The translations under genes and the position numbers were made by a program. A model generated the notes under the pieces. It was not told the DNA's origin, searched no databases, and was given only the letters and a program-made list of their open reading frames with translations. From Photorhabdus asymbiotica (GTDB lineage: Bacteria; Pseudomonadota; Gammaproteobacteria; Enterobacterales; Enterobacteriaceae), in assembly GCF_003634575.1 (NCBI RefSeq), contig NZ_RBLJ01000002.1, positions 1,085,850-1,149,849 of the forward strand: a DNA stretch of 64,000 nucleotides. The letters run 5' to 3'. Below, piece after piece: positions 27,630 through 38,027 of the stretch. Numbering within the stretch: position 1 is the stretch's first letter; each line of letters begins with the position of its first letter.

Positions 27630-28535
27630 ATGAGACAACTCTGGTTCACAAAATTCATTGCTATCGCTCTGCTATTTTTCAGTCTGCAAACCAGTGCCTC
27701 TCGTCTGGCCATTGTTATTGATGACTTTGGCTACCGTCCTCATAATGAAAGCAAAATATTGCAGATGCCAGTTGCGATTTCTATCGCCATTCTGCCAGAT
27801 TCCCCATATGGCAGGGAAATGGCAGAAAAAGCATATAAACAAAGACGAGAAATTTTAATCCACCTGCCAATGGCTCCTTTGAGTAAACAACGGTTAGAAC
27901 CAGATACACTCCAGCCAACAATGAGCAGTGAAGAAATTGACCGTATCATCCAGCAAGCAATACAAAAAGTCCCTTATGCGGTAGGAATGAATAACCATAT
28001 GGGCAGCGCTATGACTTCAAGCTTGCCAGGAATGCAAAAAGTGATGCACTCACTGTCCCGTTATCGTCTCTATTTTCTCGATAGCGTAACAATCGGTAAT
28101 TCTCAGGCGACAAAGGCAGCTAAAGGTACACCTGTCCGCGTTATCCGCCGTAATGTTTTTCTAGACGATGTACAATCAGAGGCGGAAACTCGCTATCAGT
28201 TAAACCGGGCAATCTCTATTGCCCGTAAGAATGGCTCAGCTATTGCTATCGGCCATCCTCACCCAACAACTATTCGCGCATTACAAAAGATGCTGCCAAC
28301 ACTTCCCGCTGATATTGAATTAGTCAGCCCAAGCATGCTGCTAAGTGGCACACCTGCTGGTGGCAATCAGCATAAATGGGGTAAGCAGTGTGAAATAAAA
28401 GAGGCACCAGATACCGTTACCAGCAAAGACTATCTGGCAATCATTGGCGATACCCTGGTTGGTAACCCTATTGTGAATATGGTGAACCAACATATCCAAA
28501 AATTGGCTGAAGATAAATCTCAGCAAGAAGAATAA
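27630..28535 (+). CDS. yibQ: Divergent polysaccharide deacetylase YibQ
   Basis: A 301-residue periplasmic protein with a signal peptide (MRQLWFTKFIAIALLFFSLQ, cleavage near TSA) and the divergent NodB-like fold (LAIVIDDFGYRP, ILIHLPMAP, GMNNHMGSAMTS, IAIGHPHP). The paired Asp-Asp and the two His motifs are kept, so a metal site is plausible. ATG 27630 lies four bases after the envC stop. The function of YibQ is not established; linkage to envC suggests an envelope role. Confidence 0.93.
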   Translation: MRQLWFTKFIAIALLFFSLQTSASRLAIVIDDFGYRPHNESKILQMPVAISIAILPDSPYGREMAEKAYKQRREILIHLPMAPLSKQRLEPDTLQPTMSSEEIDRIIQQAIQKVPYAVGMNNHMGSAMTSSLPGMQKVMHSLSRYRLYFLDSVTIGNSQATKAAKGTPVRVIRRNVFLDDVQSEAETRYQLNRAISIARKNGSAIAIGHPHPTTIRALQKMLPTLPADIELVSPSMLLSGTPAGGNQHKWGKQCEIKEAPDTVTSKDYLAIIGDTLVGNPIVNMVNQHIQKLAEDKSQQEE

Positions 28536-28664
28536 AAAATTATCCTACAAGGCAGAATGATAGAGTTCATTCAATGGCGGTATGCAATATCGCCAATGCC
28601 TCTCAACTACAACCTGATCACATCTCACTATCAGTTCTGCCCACATATAATGTCGAATTTACGA

Positions 28665-28700
28665 ATAAAAAACAGACGCTCAAGAACTGAAAGCGCCTGT
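28665..28700 (-). terminator. Intrinsic terminator of kbl-tdh
   Basis: Read on the minus strand, ACAGGCGCT and AGCGTCTGT form a stem with one weak pair, followed directly by TTTTTTA. It lies about 25 bases beyond the tdh stop. Confidence 0.8.
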
Positions 28701-28723
28701 CAATCTTAGTGGTAATTTACTGA

Positions 28724-29749
28724 TTAATCCCAGTTCAGAATAACTTTGCCAGATTGACCTGAACGCATAATGTCAAAGCCTTTTTGGAAGTCATCAATAG
28801 AGAATCGGTGAGTGATAATGGGTGTCAAATCCAAGCCAGATTGAATCAATGCCGCCATTTTGTACCAAGTTTCAAACATTTCACGGCCATAAATACCTTT
28901 AATAAACAATCCCTTGAAAATAACCTGGTTCCAGTCAATTGCCATATCTGACGGTGGAATACCCAACAGTGCGACACGACCACCGTGATTCATGGTATCC
29001 AATAAGGTACGGAATGCGGCAGGAGCGCCGGACATTTCCAAACCTACATCAAAACCTTCGGTCATGCCTAACTCTGCCATGACATCTGTCAGGCTTTCTT
29101 GACTGACATTTACCGCACGGCTAACGCCCATTTTACGTGCCAATGCGAGGCGATATTCGTTAACGTCTGTAATAACAACATGACGCGCACCAACATGCTT
29201 ACACACTGCCGCAGCCATAATACCAATTGGCCCTGCCCCGGAAACCAGCACATCCTCACCAACCAGATCAAACGAAAGCGCGGTATGAACAGCATTGCCA
29301 AATGGGTCAAAAATAGAAGCTAATTCATCGGAGATGTTATCCGGGATTTTGAATGCATTAAATGCAGGAATAACCAGATATTGGGCAAAACAGCCTGGAC
29401 GGTTTACCCCCACACCAACTGTATTACGGCATAGGTGAGTTCGACCACCACGACAGTTACGGCAATGGCCACAAGTAATATGCCCCTCACCAGACACTCG
29501 GTCACCAATTTTAAAACCTTTTACTTCCTGACCAATGGCAACAACTTCACCAACATATTCATGACCGACAACCATCGGTACAGGAATCGTTTTTTGTGAC
29601 CAATCATCCCAGTTATAGATGTGTACATCCGTACCACAAATCGCAGTTTTACGGATTTTTATCATCACATCATTATGCCCCAGCTCTGGCTCGGGCACAT
29701 CGGTCATCCAGATGCCTTCTTCTGCCTTTAACTTTGACAATGCTTTCAT
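28724..29749 (-). CDS. tdh: L-threonine 3-dehydrogenase
   Basis: Tdh oxidises L-threonine to 2-amino-3-ketobutyrate, which Kbl then splits. The 341-residue zinc enzyme shows the catalytic-zinc cysteine in [16 protein letters not shown], the [12 protein letters not shown] motif, the structural zinc cysteines in [15 protein letters not shown] and the NAD loop [18 protein letters not shown]. It starts nine bases after the kbl stop, forming the conserved kbl-tdh operon with a clear terminator downstream. Confidence 0.98.
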   Translation of the reverse strand: MKALSKLKAEEGIWMTDVPEPELGHNDVMIKIRKTAICGTDVHIYNWDDWSQKTIPVPMVVGHEYVGEVVAIGQEVKGFKIGDRVSGEGHITCGHCRNCRGGRTHLCRNTVGVGVNRPGCFAQYLVIPAFNAFKIPDNISDELASIFDPFGNAVHTALSFDLVGEDVLVSGAGPIGIMAAAVCKHVGARHVVITDVNEYRLALARKMGVSRAVNVSQESLTDVMAELGMTEGFDVGLEMSGAPAAFRTLLDTMNHGGRVALLGIPPSDMAIDWNQVIFKGLFIKGIYGREMFETWYKMAALIQSGLDLTPIITHRFSIDDFQKGFDIMRSGQSGKVILNWD

Positions 29750-29758
29750 AGAGATACC

Positions 29759-30955
29759 TTATGCAATTACTCTTAATTGCTTACCAATTCGCGTGAACGC
29801 TGCAACTGCACGCTCAATTTGCTCTTCCGTATGTGCCGCTGACATTTGAGTGCGGATACGGGCCTGATTTTTAGGGACTACCGGATAGAAGAAACCTGTA
29901 ACATAAATGCCTTCTTTCAGTAATTCTGCGGCAAATTCCTGTGCCAATTTTGCATCGCCTAACATGACAGGGATAATCGCGTGGTCAGCACCTGCCAAAG
30001 TGAAACCTGCCGCAGTCATTTTTTCACGGAACAGATTCGCGTTCTTCCACAGACGATCACGTAGCGCATCCCCCTCTTTTAGCATATCCAGTACTTTAAT
30101 AGATGCCGCGACAATTGCCGGTGCCAGTGAGTTAGAGAACAGATATGGACGGGAACGCTGACGCAACCACTCAACAACTTCTTTACGCGCCGCAGTATAG
30201 CCACCTGAAGCACCACCCAACGCTTTGCCTAATGTGCCGGTAATGATGTCAATACGATCCATTACGTCACAATATTCATGAGTACCGCGACCATGAGCAC
30301 CAACAAAACCAACAGCATGAGAATCATCCACCATGACCATTGCATCAAATTCATCAGCCAGATCACAGATAGATTTCAAGTCAGCAATGACACCATCCAT
30401 CGAAAATACGCCATCTGTTGCAATCACAATATGGCTAGCATTATCCGCTTTTGCTTTCTCCAACTGTGCTCTCAGTTCCTGCATGTCATTATTAGCATAG
30501 CGATAACGCTTCGCTTTACATAAACGGACACCATCAATAATAGAAGCGTGGTTCAGAGCATCAGAGATAATGGCATCTTCCGGCCCAAATAAGGTTTCAA
30601 ATAAACCTCCGTTAGCATCAAAACAAGAAGAGTAAAGAATAGCATCTTCCATGCCCAAGAATTCTGCCAGCTTTTGCTCCAGCTCTTTATGAGTATCCTG
30701 AGTTCCGCAAATAAAGCGAACAGATGCCATGCCAAAACCGTGGCTATCCATTCCCGTTTTAGCCGCTGCAATCAGATCGGGATGATTAGCCAAACCTAAG
30801 TAGTTATTTGCACAGAAGTTAATAACATGGCTACCATCAGCGACAGCAATGTCAGCATTCTGTGCAGATGTGATGATACGTTCATTTTTGAATAGCCCTT
30901 CAGAATGGGCTTGTTCCAATTGTTCATTAATTTGCTGGTAAAATGATGCTGACAT
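29759..30955 (-). CDS. kbl: 2-amino-3-ketobutyrate coenzyme A ligase (glycine C-acetyltransferase)
   Basis: Kbl cleaves 2-amino-3-ketobutyrate with CoA to glycine and acetyl-CoA. Started at [10 protein letters not shown] it has 398 residues, the E. coli length; twelve upstream in-frame codons are not conserved and GGAG sits before ATG 30955. Alpha-oxoamine synthase motifs are present: [24 protein letters not shown] and the PLP lysine in [15 protein letters not shown]. It is transcribed away from hldD. Confidence 0.98.
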   Translation of the reverse strand: MSASFYQQINEQLEQAHSEGLFKNERIITSAQNADIAVADGSHVINFCANNYLGLANHPDLIAAAKTGMDSHGFGMASVRFICGTQDTHKELEQKLAEFLGMEDAILYSSCFDANGGLFETLFGPEDAIISDALNHASIIDGVRLCKAKRYRYANNDMQELRAQLEKAKADNASHIVIATDGVFSMDGVIADLKSICDLADEFDAMVMVDDSHAVGFVGAHGRGTHEYCDVMDRIDIITGTLGKALGGASGGYTAARKEVVEWLRQRSRPYLFSNSLAPAIVAASIKVLDMLKEGDALRDRLWKNANLFREKMTAAGFTLAGADHAIIPVMLGDAKLAQEFAAELLKEGIYVTGFFYPVVPKNQARIRTQMSAAHTEEQIERAVAAFTRIGKQLRVIA

Positions 30956-31188
30956 TGATTTTCTCCTGATTAAATAAAGGGGTAGTGACATATTTTACTG
31001 ATTGATCAGGCTACTGACGACATTACCAGGCAGATAATATTAACTTTGCTGTGCCCGTCACGTCATGCAAACTGAATTAGCATATTATTTCAGTATATGC
31101 CCCTGTTTAAGCTGCTGCCCTCAAAAGTGTTAGATGTTATTATAGGAGCCGTTTGCTTCGTATAACCCTGTTGATTGAGGTGAGTCCG

Positions 31189-32127
31189 ATGATAGTTGTT
31201 ACTGGCGGTGCTGGATTTATTGGCAGCAATATTGTTAAGGCACTGAATGACGAAGGATATAAAGATATTCTGGTCGTAGATAATCTAAAAGATGGTACTA
31301 AGTTCGCCAATTTGGCTGACCTGGATATTGCTGATTACATGGATAAGGAAGAGTTTCTTATTGGTATCCTGGCCGGTGATGATTTAGGTGATATTGATGC
31401 TATTTTTCATGAAGGTGCTTGTTCATCCACAACCGAGTGGGATGGCAAGTATATGATGGATAATAACTATCAATATTCAAAGGAATTATTGCACTATTGC
31501 CTCGATCGTAAAATTCCTTTCCTTTATGCCTCTTCAGCAGCAACTTATGGCGGCCGCAGTGATAACTTTATTGAAGAGCGTCAATATGAGAAACCACTTA
31601 ATGTTTATGGTTACTCTAAGTTTCTGTTCGATCAGTATGTCCGGGAACTTTTACCTCACGCTGATTCACAGATTTGTGGTTTCCGTTATTTCAATGTGTA
31701 TGGACCACGAGAAGGACACAAAGGCAGTATGGCCAGTGTTGCATTCCATCTAAACAATCAAATCAATCAGGGACAAAACCCGAAATTATTCGCGGGCAGT
31801 GAAAACTTTCAACGTGATTTTATTTACGTTGGCGATGCCGCTGCGGTTAACCTGTGGTTCTGGAAAAATGGCGTTTCTGGTATTTATAACTGTGGGACGG
31901 GTCGCGCTGAATCTTTCCAAGCGGTTGCAGATGCAGTGGTTGAATTCCATAAAGATAAATCGCCAACCGTTGAATATATTGATTTTCCTGAACATTTGAA
32001 AGGTCGTTATCAGAGCTTCACTCAAGCAGATCTGACTAACCTCCGCGCAGCTGGTTATGATAAACCATTCAAAACAGTTGCCGAAGGCGTAACGGAATAT
32101 ATGCATTGGCTCAATCAGGATAAGTAA
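31189..32127 (+). CDS. hldD: ADP-L-glycero-D-manno-heptose 6-epimerase
   Basis: HldD makes ADP-L,D-heptose, the donor for the inner LPS core. The 312-residue SDR protein begins [16 protein letters not shown]; the ATG at 31189 is chosen for the preceding GAGGTGAG and the family N-terminus, although the frame is open twelve codons earlier. Key features are [22 protein letters not shown] and YGYSK, with [16 protein letters not shown]. It heads hldD-waaF-waaC, whose products use this sugar. Confidence 0.97.
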   Translation: MIVVTGGAGFIGSNIVKALNDEGYKDILVVDNLKDGTKFANLADLDIADYMDKEEFLIGILAGDDLGDIDAIFHEGACSSTTEWDGKYMMDNNYQYSKELLHYCLDRKIPFLYASSAATYGGRSDNFIEERQYEKPLNVYGYSKFLFDQYVRELLPHADSQICGFRYFNVYGPREGHKGSMASVAFHLNNQINQGQNPKLFAGSENFQRDFIYVGDAAAVNLWFWKNGVSGIYNCGTGRAESFQAVADAVVEFHKDKSPTVEYIDFPEHLKGRYQSFTQADLTNLRAAGYDKPFKTVAEGVTEYMHWLNQDK

Positions 32128-32137
32128 TCTATTCGCT

Positions 32138-33190
32138 ATGAAAATATTGGTGATCGGCCCTTCGTGGGTGGGTGACATGATGATGTCACAAAGCCTTTAC
32201 CGAACATTAAAGGCTTTGTACCCTAATGCAGGAATTGATGTTATGGCACCAGCCTGGTGCCGCCCACTGCTGGCAAAAATGCCAGAGGTCAATCAAGCAT
32301 TAGCAATGCCATTAGGCCATGGTGCATTGGCATTAGGTGAACGTCGTCGACTTGGTGTCGCACTACGTGAACATAAATATGATCGCGCTTATGTGCTACC
32401 AAACTCTTTTAAATCTGCGTTAGTTCCTTTTTTCGCCAATATTCCTCTACGCACCGGCTGGCGCGGTGAAATGAGATATGGATTGCTTAATGATATTCGT
32501 ATACTGAATAAAGAAGCTTTTCCATTAATGGTTCATCGCTATGTCGCATTAGCCTACGATGCAAAGCAGATAAGCAGTGCAACAAATCTCACTCAGCCAT
32601 TACTATGGCCTCAGTTGAATGTCACTGATGAAGATATTGCCGAATCTACCGCGACATTCAACATTTCTGATCACCGACCGATTATCGGTTTCTGCCCCGG
32701 TGCAGAATTTGGTCCGGCGAAACGTTGGCCGCACTATCATTATGCTGCGTTAGCTCAACAACTTATTACGCTAAAGGGATATCAAATTCTGCTGTTTGGC
32801 TCTACTAAGGATCACGAAGGTGGAGAAGATATTCGCAAATCACTGACGGAAGAAGCGCGTGAATATTGTATCAATCTTGCCGGACAAACATCTCTTGAAC
32901 AAGCGGTCAATATTATCGCTGCTTGTGATGCAGTTGTGACTAACGATTCTGGTTTGATGCATGTTGCCGCAGCACTTAATCGCCCTCTCGTTGCACTCTA
33001 TGGCCCAAGCAGCCCAGATTTTACCCCACCATTATCTGACAAAACAGAAGTTATCCGCCTTATTACTGGTTATCACAAGATCAGAAAAGGTGACAGTGCA
33101 CATGGCTATCATCAGAGTCTTATCGATATCCAACCAGAGCAGGTTATGGCTTCTCTGGAAAAATTATTAAAAGTGGAGAATCAGAATTAA
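32138..33190 (+). CDS. waaF: ADP-heptose:LPS heptosyltransferase II
   Basis: WaaF adds the second heptose to the LPS inner core. A 350-residue GT9 protein with KILVIGPSWVGDMMMSQSLY at the N-terminus and the donor-site motifs GFCPGAEFGPAKRWP and TNDSGLMHVAAAL. It starts ten bases after hldD and overlaps waaC by one base (TAATG), consistent with a single operon. Confidence 0.97.
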   Translation: MKILVIGPSWVGDMMMSQSLYRTLKALYPNAGIDVMAPAWCRPLLAKMPEVNQALAMPLGHGALALGERRRLGVALREHKYDRAYVLPNSFKSALVPFFANIPLRTGWRGEMRYGLLNDIRILNKEAFPLMVHRYVALAYDAKQISSATNLTQPLLWPQLNVTDEDIAESTATFNISDHRPIIGFCPGAEFGPAKRWPHYHYAALAQQLITLKGYQILLFGSTKDHEGGEDIRKSLTEEAREYCINLAGQTSLEQAVNIIAACDAVVTNDSGLMHVAAALNRPLVALYGPSSPDFTPPLSDKTEVIRLITGYHKIRKGDSAHGYHQSLIDIQPEQVMASLEKLLKVENQN

Positions 33191-34155
33191 TGCGGGTTTT
33201 ACTGGTTAAAACTTCTTCCATGGGAGACGTACTCCACTCTCTCCCGGCACTTACTGATGCAGAAAAAAATCTGCCTAATGTCCGTTTTGATTGGGTGGTG
33301 GAAGAAGGCTTTGCACAAATCCCAGGTTGGCACAGTGCTGTTGATAACATTATTCCTGTTGCTATTCGCCGCTGGCGTAAAAGCTGGTTTAGTAAAGAGA
33401 CCTGCTCAGAACGCCGTTTATTCAAAGAAACACTAAAATTACATCAATATGATGCCATTATTGATGCTCAAGGGTTATTGAAAAGCGCATTACTGGTCAC
33501 TCGCTTAGCTCATGGCCCCAAACACGGTTACGACCGTAAAAGCATCCGAGAGCCGTTGGCAAGTTTCTTTTATGATTTCCGTCATCCAGTCAGTAAGCAA
33601 CAACACGCTGTAGAACGTATCCGGGAATTATTTGCTGTCAGTCTTGGTTATAGCAAACCGACAACACAAGGTGATTATGGCATTGCCTGCCATTTTTTAA
33701 AGCAACAACCAAAAAATCAAGACGATTATCTGGTTTTTCTCCATGCCACTACCCGCGACGAAAAACATTGGCCGGAAAGCCACTGGTGTAAACTGATTGC
33801 TGAAATTCAACCAACAGGTATACGAATTAAACTCCCTTGGGGAGCTGAACATGAGCATCAACGTGCACTGAGGCTGGCAGAAGGTTTCCCTCATGTGGAG
33901 GTACTGCCAAAACTGACTTTAGCCCAAGTAGCCCAACAACTGGCGGGAGCAAAAGCGGTTGTTTCTGTTGATACTGGCCTGAGCCACCTCACCGCGGCAC
34001 TGGATCGCCCTAATATTACGCTATTTGGCCCGACAGACCCGGGCCTGATCGGGGGCTATGGCAAAGAACAAATGCCTTTAAAAGCAGAGGATGGGGATAT
34101 CAAAAGTATTACGCCATCGCAGGTGTTAGCACATCTTCAGAAAGAACGAGTCTAA
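33190..34155 (+). CDS. waaC: ADP-heptose:LPS heptosyltransferase I
   Basis: WaaC transfers the first heptose to Kdo2-lipid A. A 321-residue GT9 enzyme with VLLVKTSSMGDVLHSLPAL (catalytic Asp region), FLHATTRDEKHWPE and SVDTGLSHLTAALDRPNITLFGPTDP. Its ATG overlaps the waaF stop. It ends the hldD-waaF-waaC run; the next gene is on the other strand. Confidence 0.97.
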   Translation: MRVLLVKTSSMGDVLHSLPALTDAEKNLPNVRFDWVVEEGFAQIPGWHSAVDNIIPVAIRRWRKSWFSKETCSERRLFKETLKLHQYDAIIDAQGLLKSALLVTRLAHGPKHGYDRKSIREPLASFFYDFRHPVSKQQHAVERIRELFAVSLGYSKPTTQGDYGIACHFLKQQPKNQDDYLVFLHATTRDEKHWPESHWCKLIAEIQPTGIRIKLPWGAEHEHQRALRLAEGFPHVEVLPKLTLAQVAQQLAGAKAVVSVDTGLSHLTAALDRPNITLFGPTDPGLIGGYGKEQMPLKAEDGDIKSITPSQVLAHLQKERV

Positions 34156-34649
34156 AGGTAACCCAGAAAACAATTTTGCATAATTGCTTTCTCAACAAGC
34201 GGTTAGAATTATTTAAGCATATTTATATTGCACTAATAATCCACCTGACTATTAGTGCAACTCTATTAATAAACTACAATATGTAATTACAACCATTATC
34301 AATTCTGTTTTCTCTAATACCCATCCACTGAGTAAAAATAGATAAGAAACTGAAAACACTTCAGGAAATAAGCAATATATTTTTTATCTTAAATTTCCCA
34401 ATAAAAGATCTTAATAACAGATGGATAAACTGCGGCTCATGTTTTTTGGCATTTGATATTAATTTAATATCAAATCGAATAATACTCCTACAATCAGATG
34501 ATTGTAGGAGTATTAAATGTAAAATTTACTAATATTATAGTCGTAAAAAATAATAACACATTTAAACATATAGCCTGATAAAATGCACATCTCTGTTTAA
34601 ATATGTCAAAGCATGAATTATAAGAATATAAGAAATAGTAAATAAATTT
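34156..34649. other. Convergent intergenic region with two palindromes
   Basis: These 494 AT-rich bases lie between the convergent waaC and the deacetylase-like gene. A 12-bp palindrome (ATTTGATATTAA and its complement, 34451-34475) is followed six bases later by a perfect 15-bp inverted repeat with a four-base loop (34481-34514). Neither is followed by a clear T-run. No gene is apparent. Confidence 0.7.
34451..34514. repeat. Tandem perfect hairpins
   Basis: Left element: ATTTGATATTAA/TTAATATCAAAT around one central base. Right element: AATACTCCTACAATC, loop AGAT, then GATTGTAGGAGTATT, a perfect 15-bp stem. They probably act as a bidirectional transcription stop or RNA-stabilising structure between convergent genes (inference), although a canonical U-tract is missing. 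Confidence 0.85.
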
Positions 34650-35627
34650 TCACCTATTTCTTTCCTGTCTCTTTGACTGATAATATTCAGCCAATGTCAT
34701 ACCCTGAACTTTGGGTTTAAGATAGTTAAACAATCCTTCTAAGTCCTGATAAAGACGCTCAATTTGTTCCTCATCTTTAAATATTGGACTACCACCCGGC
34801 ATAAACTCAGAGGAATGCAGCATAAATTCAATATAATCACTACCTTCAGCCAATGTTTGCTGAACAACTTTTTTCATTTGTTCCAGATTACCACCTTTTG
34901 GCCTCAACCAGTTAACAGATGGAGAACGCTGTTTCCCACGCAAACTATCATATTTCTGTTTAAGGAAGTTCATCAATGGTGGATGCTTATATTGAATACT
35001 CATGGGTACCTCTAACAAAGAAGAATCTCCCCGCTTAGAAATATCCTGTAAATCCATAAAATAGGCATAAGATGGAAAGTGACTGTAATCAGTTCCACCA
35101 TCACCACTAGGATCGCCTTTTGTGAAACTCCAATTAACTCTTGGTGTTACAGAACAGTCAACTTGATAACCATATTCCACTAACAACTCAGCATAATATT
35201 CATTAAATGCCCAACGCCCCGCTCGATGACTTAGCATTTTAGTTTGTAGTTTATCTTCCAACAGGTTAGTCATCAGATCAACCTTCGCCCTGATTTGCTC
35301 TTTCGGAAATTCAATCAGATAAGGTTTATAACGCATATCATCGTCTGTAAGAGGAACAAGCGGTGGACTATTCCAGGCATGTAAATGCATACCAATTTCA
35401 CCCTGCCCCCTGGCAATCACATCTTTAGCAAAGTCGATGTATAAATCATCCATTGCCATCTCATAGTTCGTTAGCCAAACAGGTTTAAAACCAAAACGTT
35501 CACATAAGCCCTGAAATCTTGGTAAATAACGCGTATTCTCTGTCGAAATCTGACTGTGGTTTCTCCACAAGTCATCACCTTCAGTATCAATAGTGATAAT
35601 AAATGCTGGTAAAATCATCAGATGCAT
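34650..35627 (-). CDS. Polysaccharide deacetylase-like protein in the LPS core locus
   Basis: A 325-residue protein of the NodB-like deacetylase fold: FIITIDTEGDDLW supplies the motif-1 aspartates, GEIGMHLHAWNSPP the metal histidines, and LSHRAGRWAFNEYYAELL a motif-3 Arg. Deacetylases of this type occur in enterobacterial core clusters (WabN, WalW types), where a core GlcNAc is deacetylated to GlcN. Its substrate here is probably the HexNAc added by the WabH-like enzyme at 38024 (inference). It has no signal peptide. It is oriented against both neighbours, so it has its own promoter in 35628-35835. Confidence 0.82.
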   Translation of the reverse strand: MHLMILPAFIITIDTEGDDLWRNHSQISTENTRYLPRFQGLCERFGFKPVWLTNYEMAMDDLYIDFAKDVIARGQGEIGMHLHAWNSPPLVPLTDDDMRYKPYLIEFPKEQIRAKVDLMTNLLEDKLQTKMLSHRAGRWAFNEYYAELLVEYGYQVDCSVTPRVNWSFTKGDPSGDGGTDYSHFPSYAYFMDLQDISKRGDSSLLEVPMSIQYKHPPLMNFLKQKYDSLRGKQRSPSVNWLRPKGGNLEQMKKVVQQTLAEGSDYIEFMLHSSEFMPGGSPIFKDEEQIERLYQDLEGLFNYLKPKVQGMTLAEYYQSKRQERNR

Positions 35628-35835
35628 GCCTAAAACACAACCAAATTTGGGTCTTTATGGTACTCAGGTCAGTGACATAGCGCAATTAACTTAACTATTA
35701 AATGGTAGTTTTATGTATGCTTCATTTAATTCTGGAACTGGATCGCATTATTTACTTAAACAGAATAAATAAAGTAGCAGCAGCCATGTCCCTCTATTAA
35801 AATCATTATATTGTTAATTTGCAGAATAAATAATA

Positions 35836-36900
35836 ATGGCAAATAAAATTGGCAATTTTCAACGAATCTTAGTGATAAAACTCCAACATCATGGAGATAT
35901 GCTGTTAATCACTCCAGTAATTAGCACATTAAAATATCATTATCCAGAAGCCGAAATTGATATTTTGCTTTATCAAGAAACTCAGCCAATGTTAGAAAAT
36001 TCTCCCGATATCTCCCGTATTTTTTCCATTGACCGAAAATGGAAAAAGTTGGGAACTAAATCACGTCTCCGTCATGAATATCAGTTACTTAAAAAATTAC
36101 GAAAACGCCATTATGATTTGGTTTTGAATCTGGCAGACCAATGGCGAAGCGCATTTATCACTTTATTCACTGGCGCGCCAATCCGTTTAGGTTTCAATTA
36201 CCCCAAACGGCAGAACTGGAAATGGCATCTCTGCTATACTAAAGTTATTAATACAGCTCAGCACCATTCAATGCATACTGTAGAGCAAAATCTTTCCATT
36301 CTAAATCCTCTGAATTTATCCTCATTTATGATTAATGTGAAGATGAATTACAGTGAGAAAGATTTAATCTGGGTAAAAGAAATTTTGGCTCAACATGCTA
36401 TTGGACAAAAATACATTGTTATTCAGCCAACATCCCGCTGGTTTTTTAAATGCTGGGATGAAAAGAAAATGGCAGAAATAATAACTTCATTAAAAAATGA
36501 TGGAAAGCAAGTTATCTTAACATCAGGCCCCGATGAACGAGAGATAACAATGATAAATAATATCTTATCGTATTGTCCCGATAAAAACATAATATCTTTG
36601 GCCGGACAATTAACTTTGCCAAAATTAGCTGCACTCATTGACCATGCTCAGTTACTAATCAGCGTTGATTCTGTTCCTATACATATGGCTGCCGCTTTAA
36701 GCACTCCCTGCATTGCCCTCTTTGGCCCATCCAAACTAACACTTTGGCGACCATGGCAAGCGATTGGTGAGGTTATTTGGGCTGGAAATTATGGTAGACT
36801 GCCCGACCCAGATGATATTGATACCGATACCAACGAACGGTACTTAGACTTGATCCCAACAGAAGCTGTTATTTCCTCGGCAAGGAGGCACCTCTTATGA
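35836..36900 (+). CDS. waaQ: LPS heptosyltransferase III (WaaQ-like)
   Basis: A 354-residue GT9 protein that would add the branching heptose to HepII of the inner core. It shows RILVIKLQHHGDMLLITPVI, with the conserved GDxLL motif, IQPTSRWFFKCW in the donor site and SVDSVPIHMAAALSTPCIALFGPS. QPTSRW is typical of WaaQ and differs from the CPGAEFGP of WaaF. The stop overlaps the next start by four bases (ATGA), opening a three-gene core transferase operon. Confidence 0.93.
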   Translation: MANKIGNFQRILVIKLQHHGDMLLITPVISTLKYHYPEAEIDILLYQETQPMLENSPDISRIFSIDRKWKKLGTKSRLRHEYQLLKKLRKRHYDLVLNLADQWRSAFITLFTGAPIRLGFNYPKRQNWKWHLCYTKVINTAQHHSMHTVEQNLSILNPLNLSSFMINVKMNYSEKDLIWVKEILAQHAIGQKYIVIQPTSRWFFKCWDEKKMAEIITSLKNDGKQVILTSGPDEREITMINNILSYCPDKNIISLAGQLTLPKLAALIDHAQLLISVDSVPIHMAAALSTPCIALFGPSKLTLWRPWQAIGEVIWAGNYGRLPDPDDIDTDTNERYLDLIPTEAVISSARRHLL

Positions 36901-38027
36901 AACATTTGCGTTTGGCTATCATTCGTCAGAAATATCGTCCCGATGGAGGAGCCGAACGTTTCGTTTCAAGGGCGCTGGAAGCTTTGAGTCATCAGCAATT
37001 AGAGCTGAATGTTATCACCCGATCCTGGCAAGGAGAAAATAACCCAAATTGGCATCTTCACTTATGCAATCCGATTAAATTAGGCCGCATTAGCCGAGAA
37101 AAAGGCTTCGCCAAAGCAGCTCGTTCTATTTGGCAACAAGAAAAATTTGATTTAGTCCAAAGCCATGAAAGGATTGCCGGCTGTGATATTTATCGCGCAG
37201 GTGATGGGGTTCATCGCCGCTGGTTATTGCAACGGGCAAAAATTTTGCCTAAATGGCGCGCAACGTGGTTGTTGAACGATCGCTATCATCGTTATGTTAT
37301 GGATGCAGAAAAAGAGATGTATTCAGCACCTGAACTCAAAAAAGTCATTTGTAATGCTGAAATGATCAAAAAAGAATTGGTGGAGGATTTTAACCTTGCC
37401 GAAGATAAGATTTCTGTCATCTATAACGCCATCGACCACAAAAAATTTTACCCCGCAAACGAGCAAACTCGGTTACAACTGCGGAAAAAGAATTACATTC
37501 CAGTAAATACCAAGTGTTTAATTTACGTTGGTTCTGGGTTTGAACGGAAAGGATTAGCCTCCGCAATTAAAGCTATTGCAAGAACGGGTGATTACTTGTT
37601 AGTTATCGGTAAAGATAAAGAGCAAAAAAAATATTTCGCTCTGGCAAATTCCTTAGGTTGCAACGAACGTATCCGCTTTATGGGATTACAGAAACACACT
37701 CTTCCTTTTTACCAGATGGCAGATGCTTTATTACTGCCCACATTGTACGATCCATTTCCAAATGTCATTCTTGAAGCGATGGCCTGCGGTTTACCCGTTA
37801 TTACCAGTACGACATGTGGTGGTTCCGAATTTGTCATTCAAGAAAAAAATGGTTTTGTTTGTGACGCTCTTGGCATTAGTCAACTAACAGAAGCGATTCA
37901 ATGTATACCTGATAACATCTTGGGCACAAAAATGTCATCCGAAGCAAGAAACCGAATTCTGCATTCGACACCCGAACATTTATCACAGCAACTTATTCAT
38001 CTTTATCAACGAGTATTGGCACAGTGA
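36897..38027 (+). CDS. LPS core glycosyltransferase, WabG/WaaG-like (GT4)
   Basis: A 376-residue GT-B enzyme. The N-terminus LRLAIIRQKYRPDGGAERFV and the stretch SHERIAGCDIYRAGDGVHR are characteristic of the WaaG/WabG group, which adds the first outer-core hexose to HepII (glucose for WaaG, galacturonate for WabG). The donor domain has the E-x7-E equivalent in DPFPNVILEAM. With a WabH-like gene next to it, the WabG assignment is favoured, but the sugar cannot be read from sequence. It overlaps both neighbours by four bases. Confidence 0.88.
   Translation: MKHLRLAIIRQKYRPDGGAERFVSRALEALSHQQLELNVITRSWQGENNPNWHLHLCNPIKLGRISREKGFAKAARSIWQQEKFDLVQSHERIAGCDIYRAGDGVHRRWLLQRAKILPKWRATWLLNDRYHRYVMDAEKEMYSAPELKKVICNAEMIKKELVEDFNLAEDKISVIYNAIDHKKFYPANEQTRLQLRKKNYIPVNTKCLIYVGSGFERKGLASAIKAIARTGDYLLVIGKDKEQKKYFALANSLGCNERIRFMGLQKHTLPFYQMADALLLPTLYDPFPNVILEAMACGLPVITSTTCGGSEFVIQEKNGFVCDALGISQLTEAIQCIPDNILGTKMSSEARNRILHSTPEHLSQQLIHLYQRVLAQ

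Noticed and set aside
27631..28535. yibQ as an active peptidoglycan deacetylase
   Set aside because: The divergent deacetylase family has no demonstrated activity; only the fold and metal-like residues are visible, so I give no reaction.
35701..35712. AATGGTAGTTTT upstream of waaQ as an ops element
   Set aside because: It keeps the GGTAG core, but only about six of ten fixed ops positions match and no JUMPstart frame surrounds it; a similar string occurs at 27-38 by chance in AT-rich DNA.
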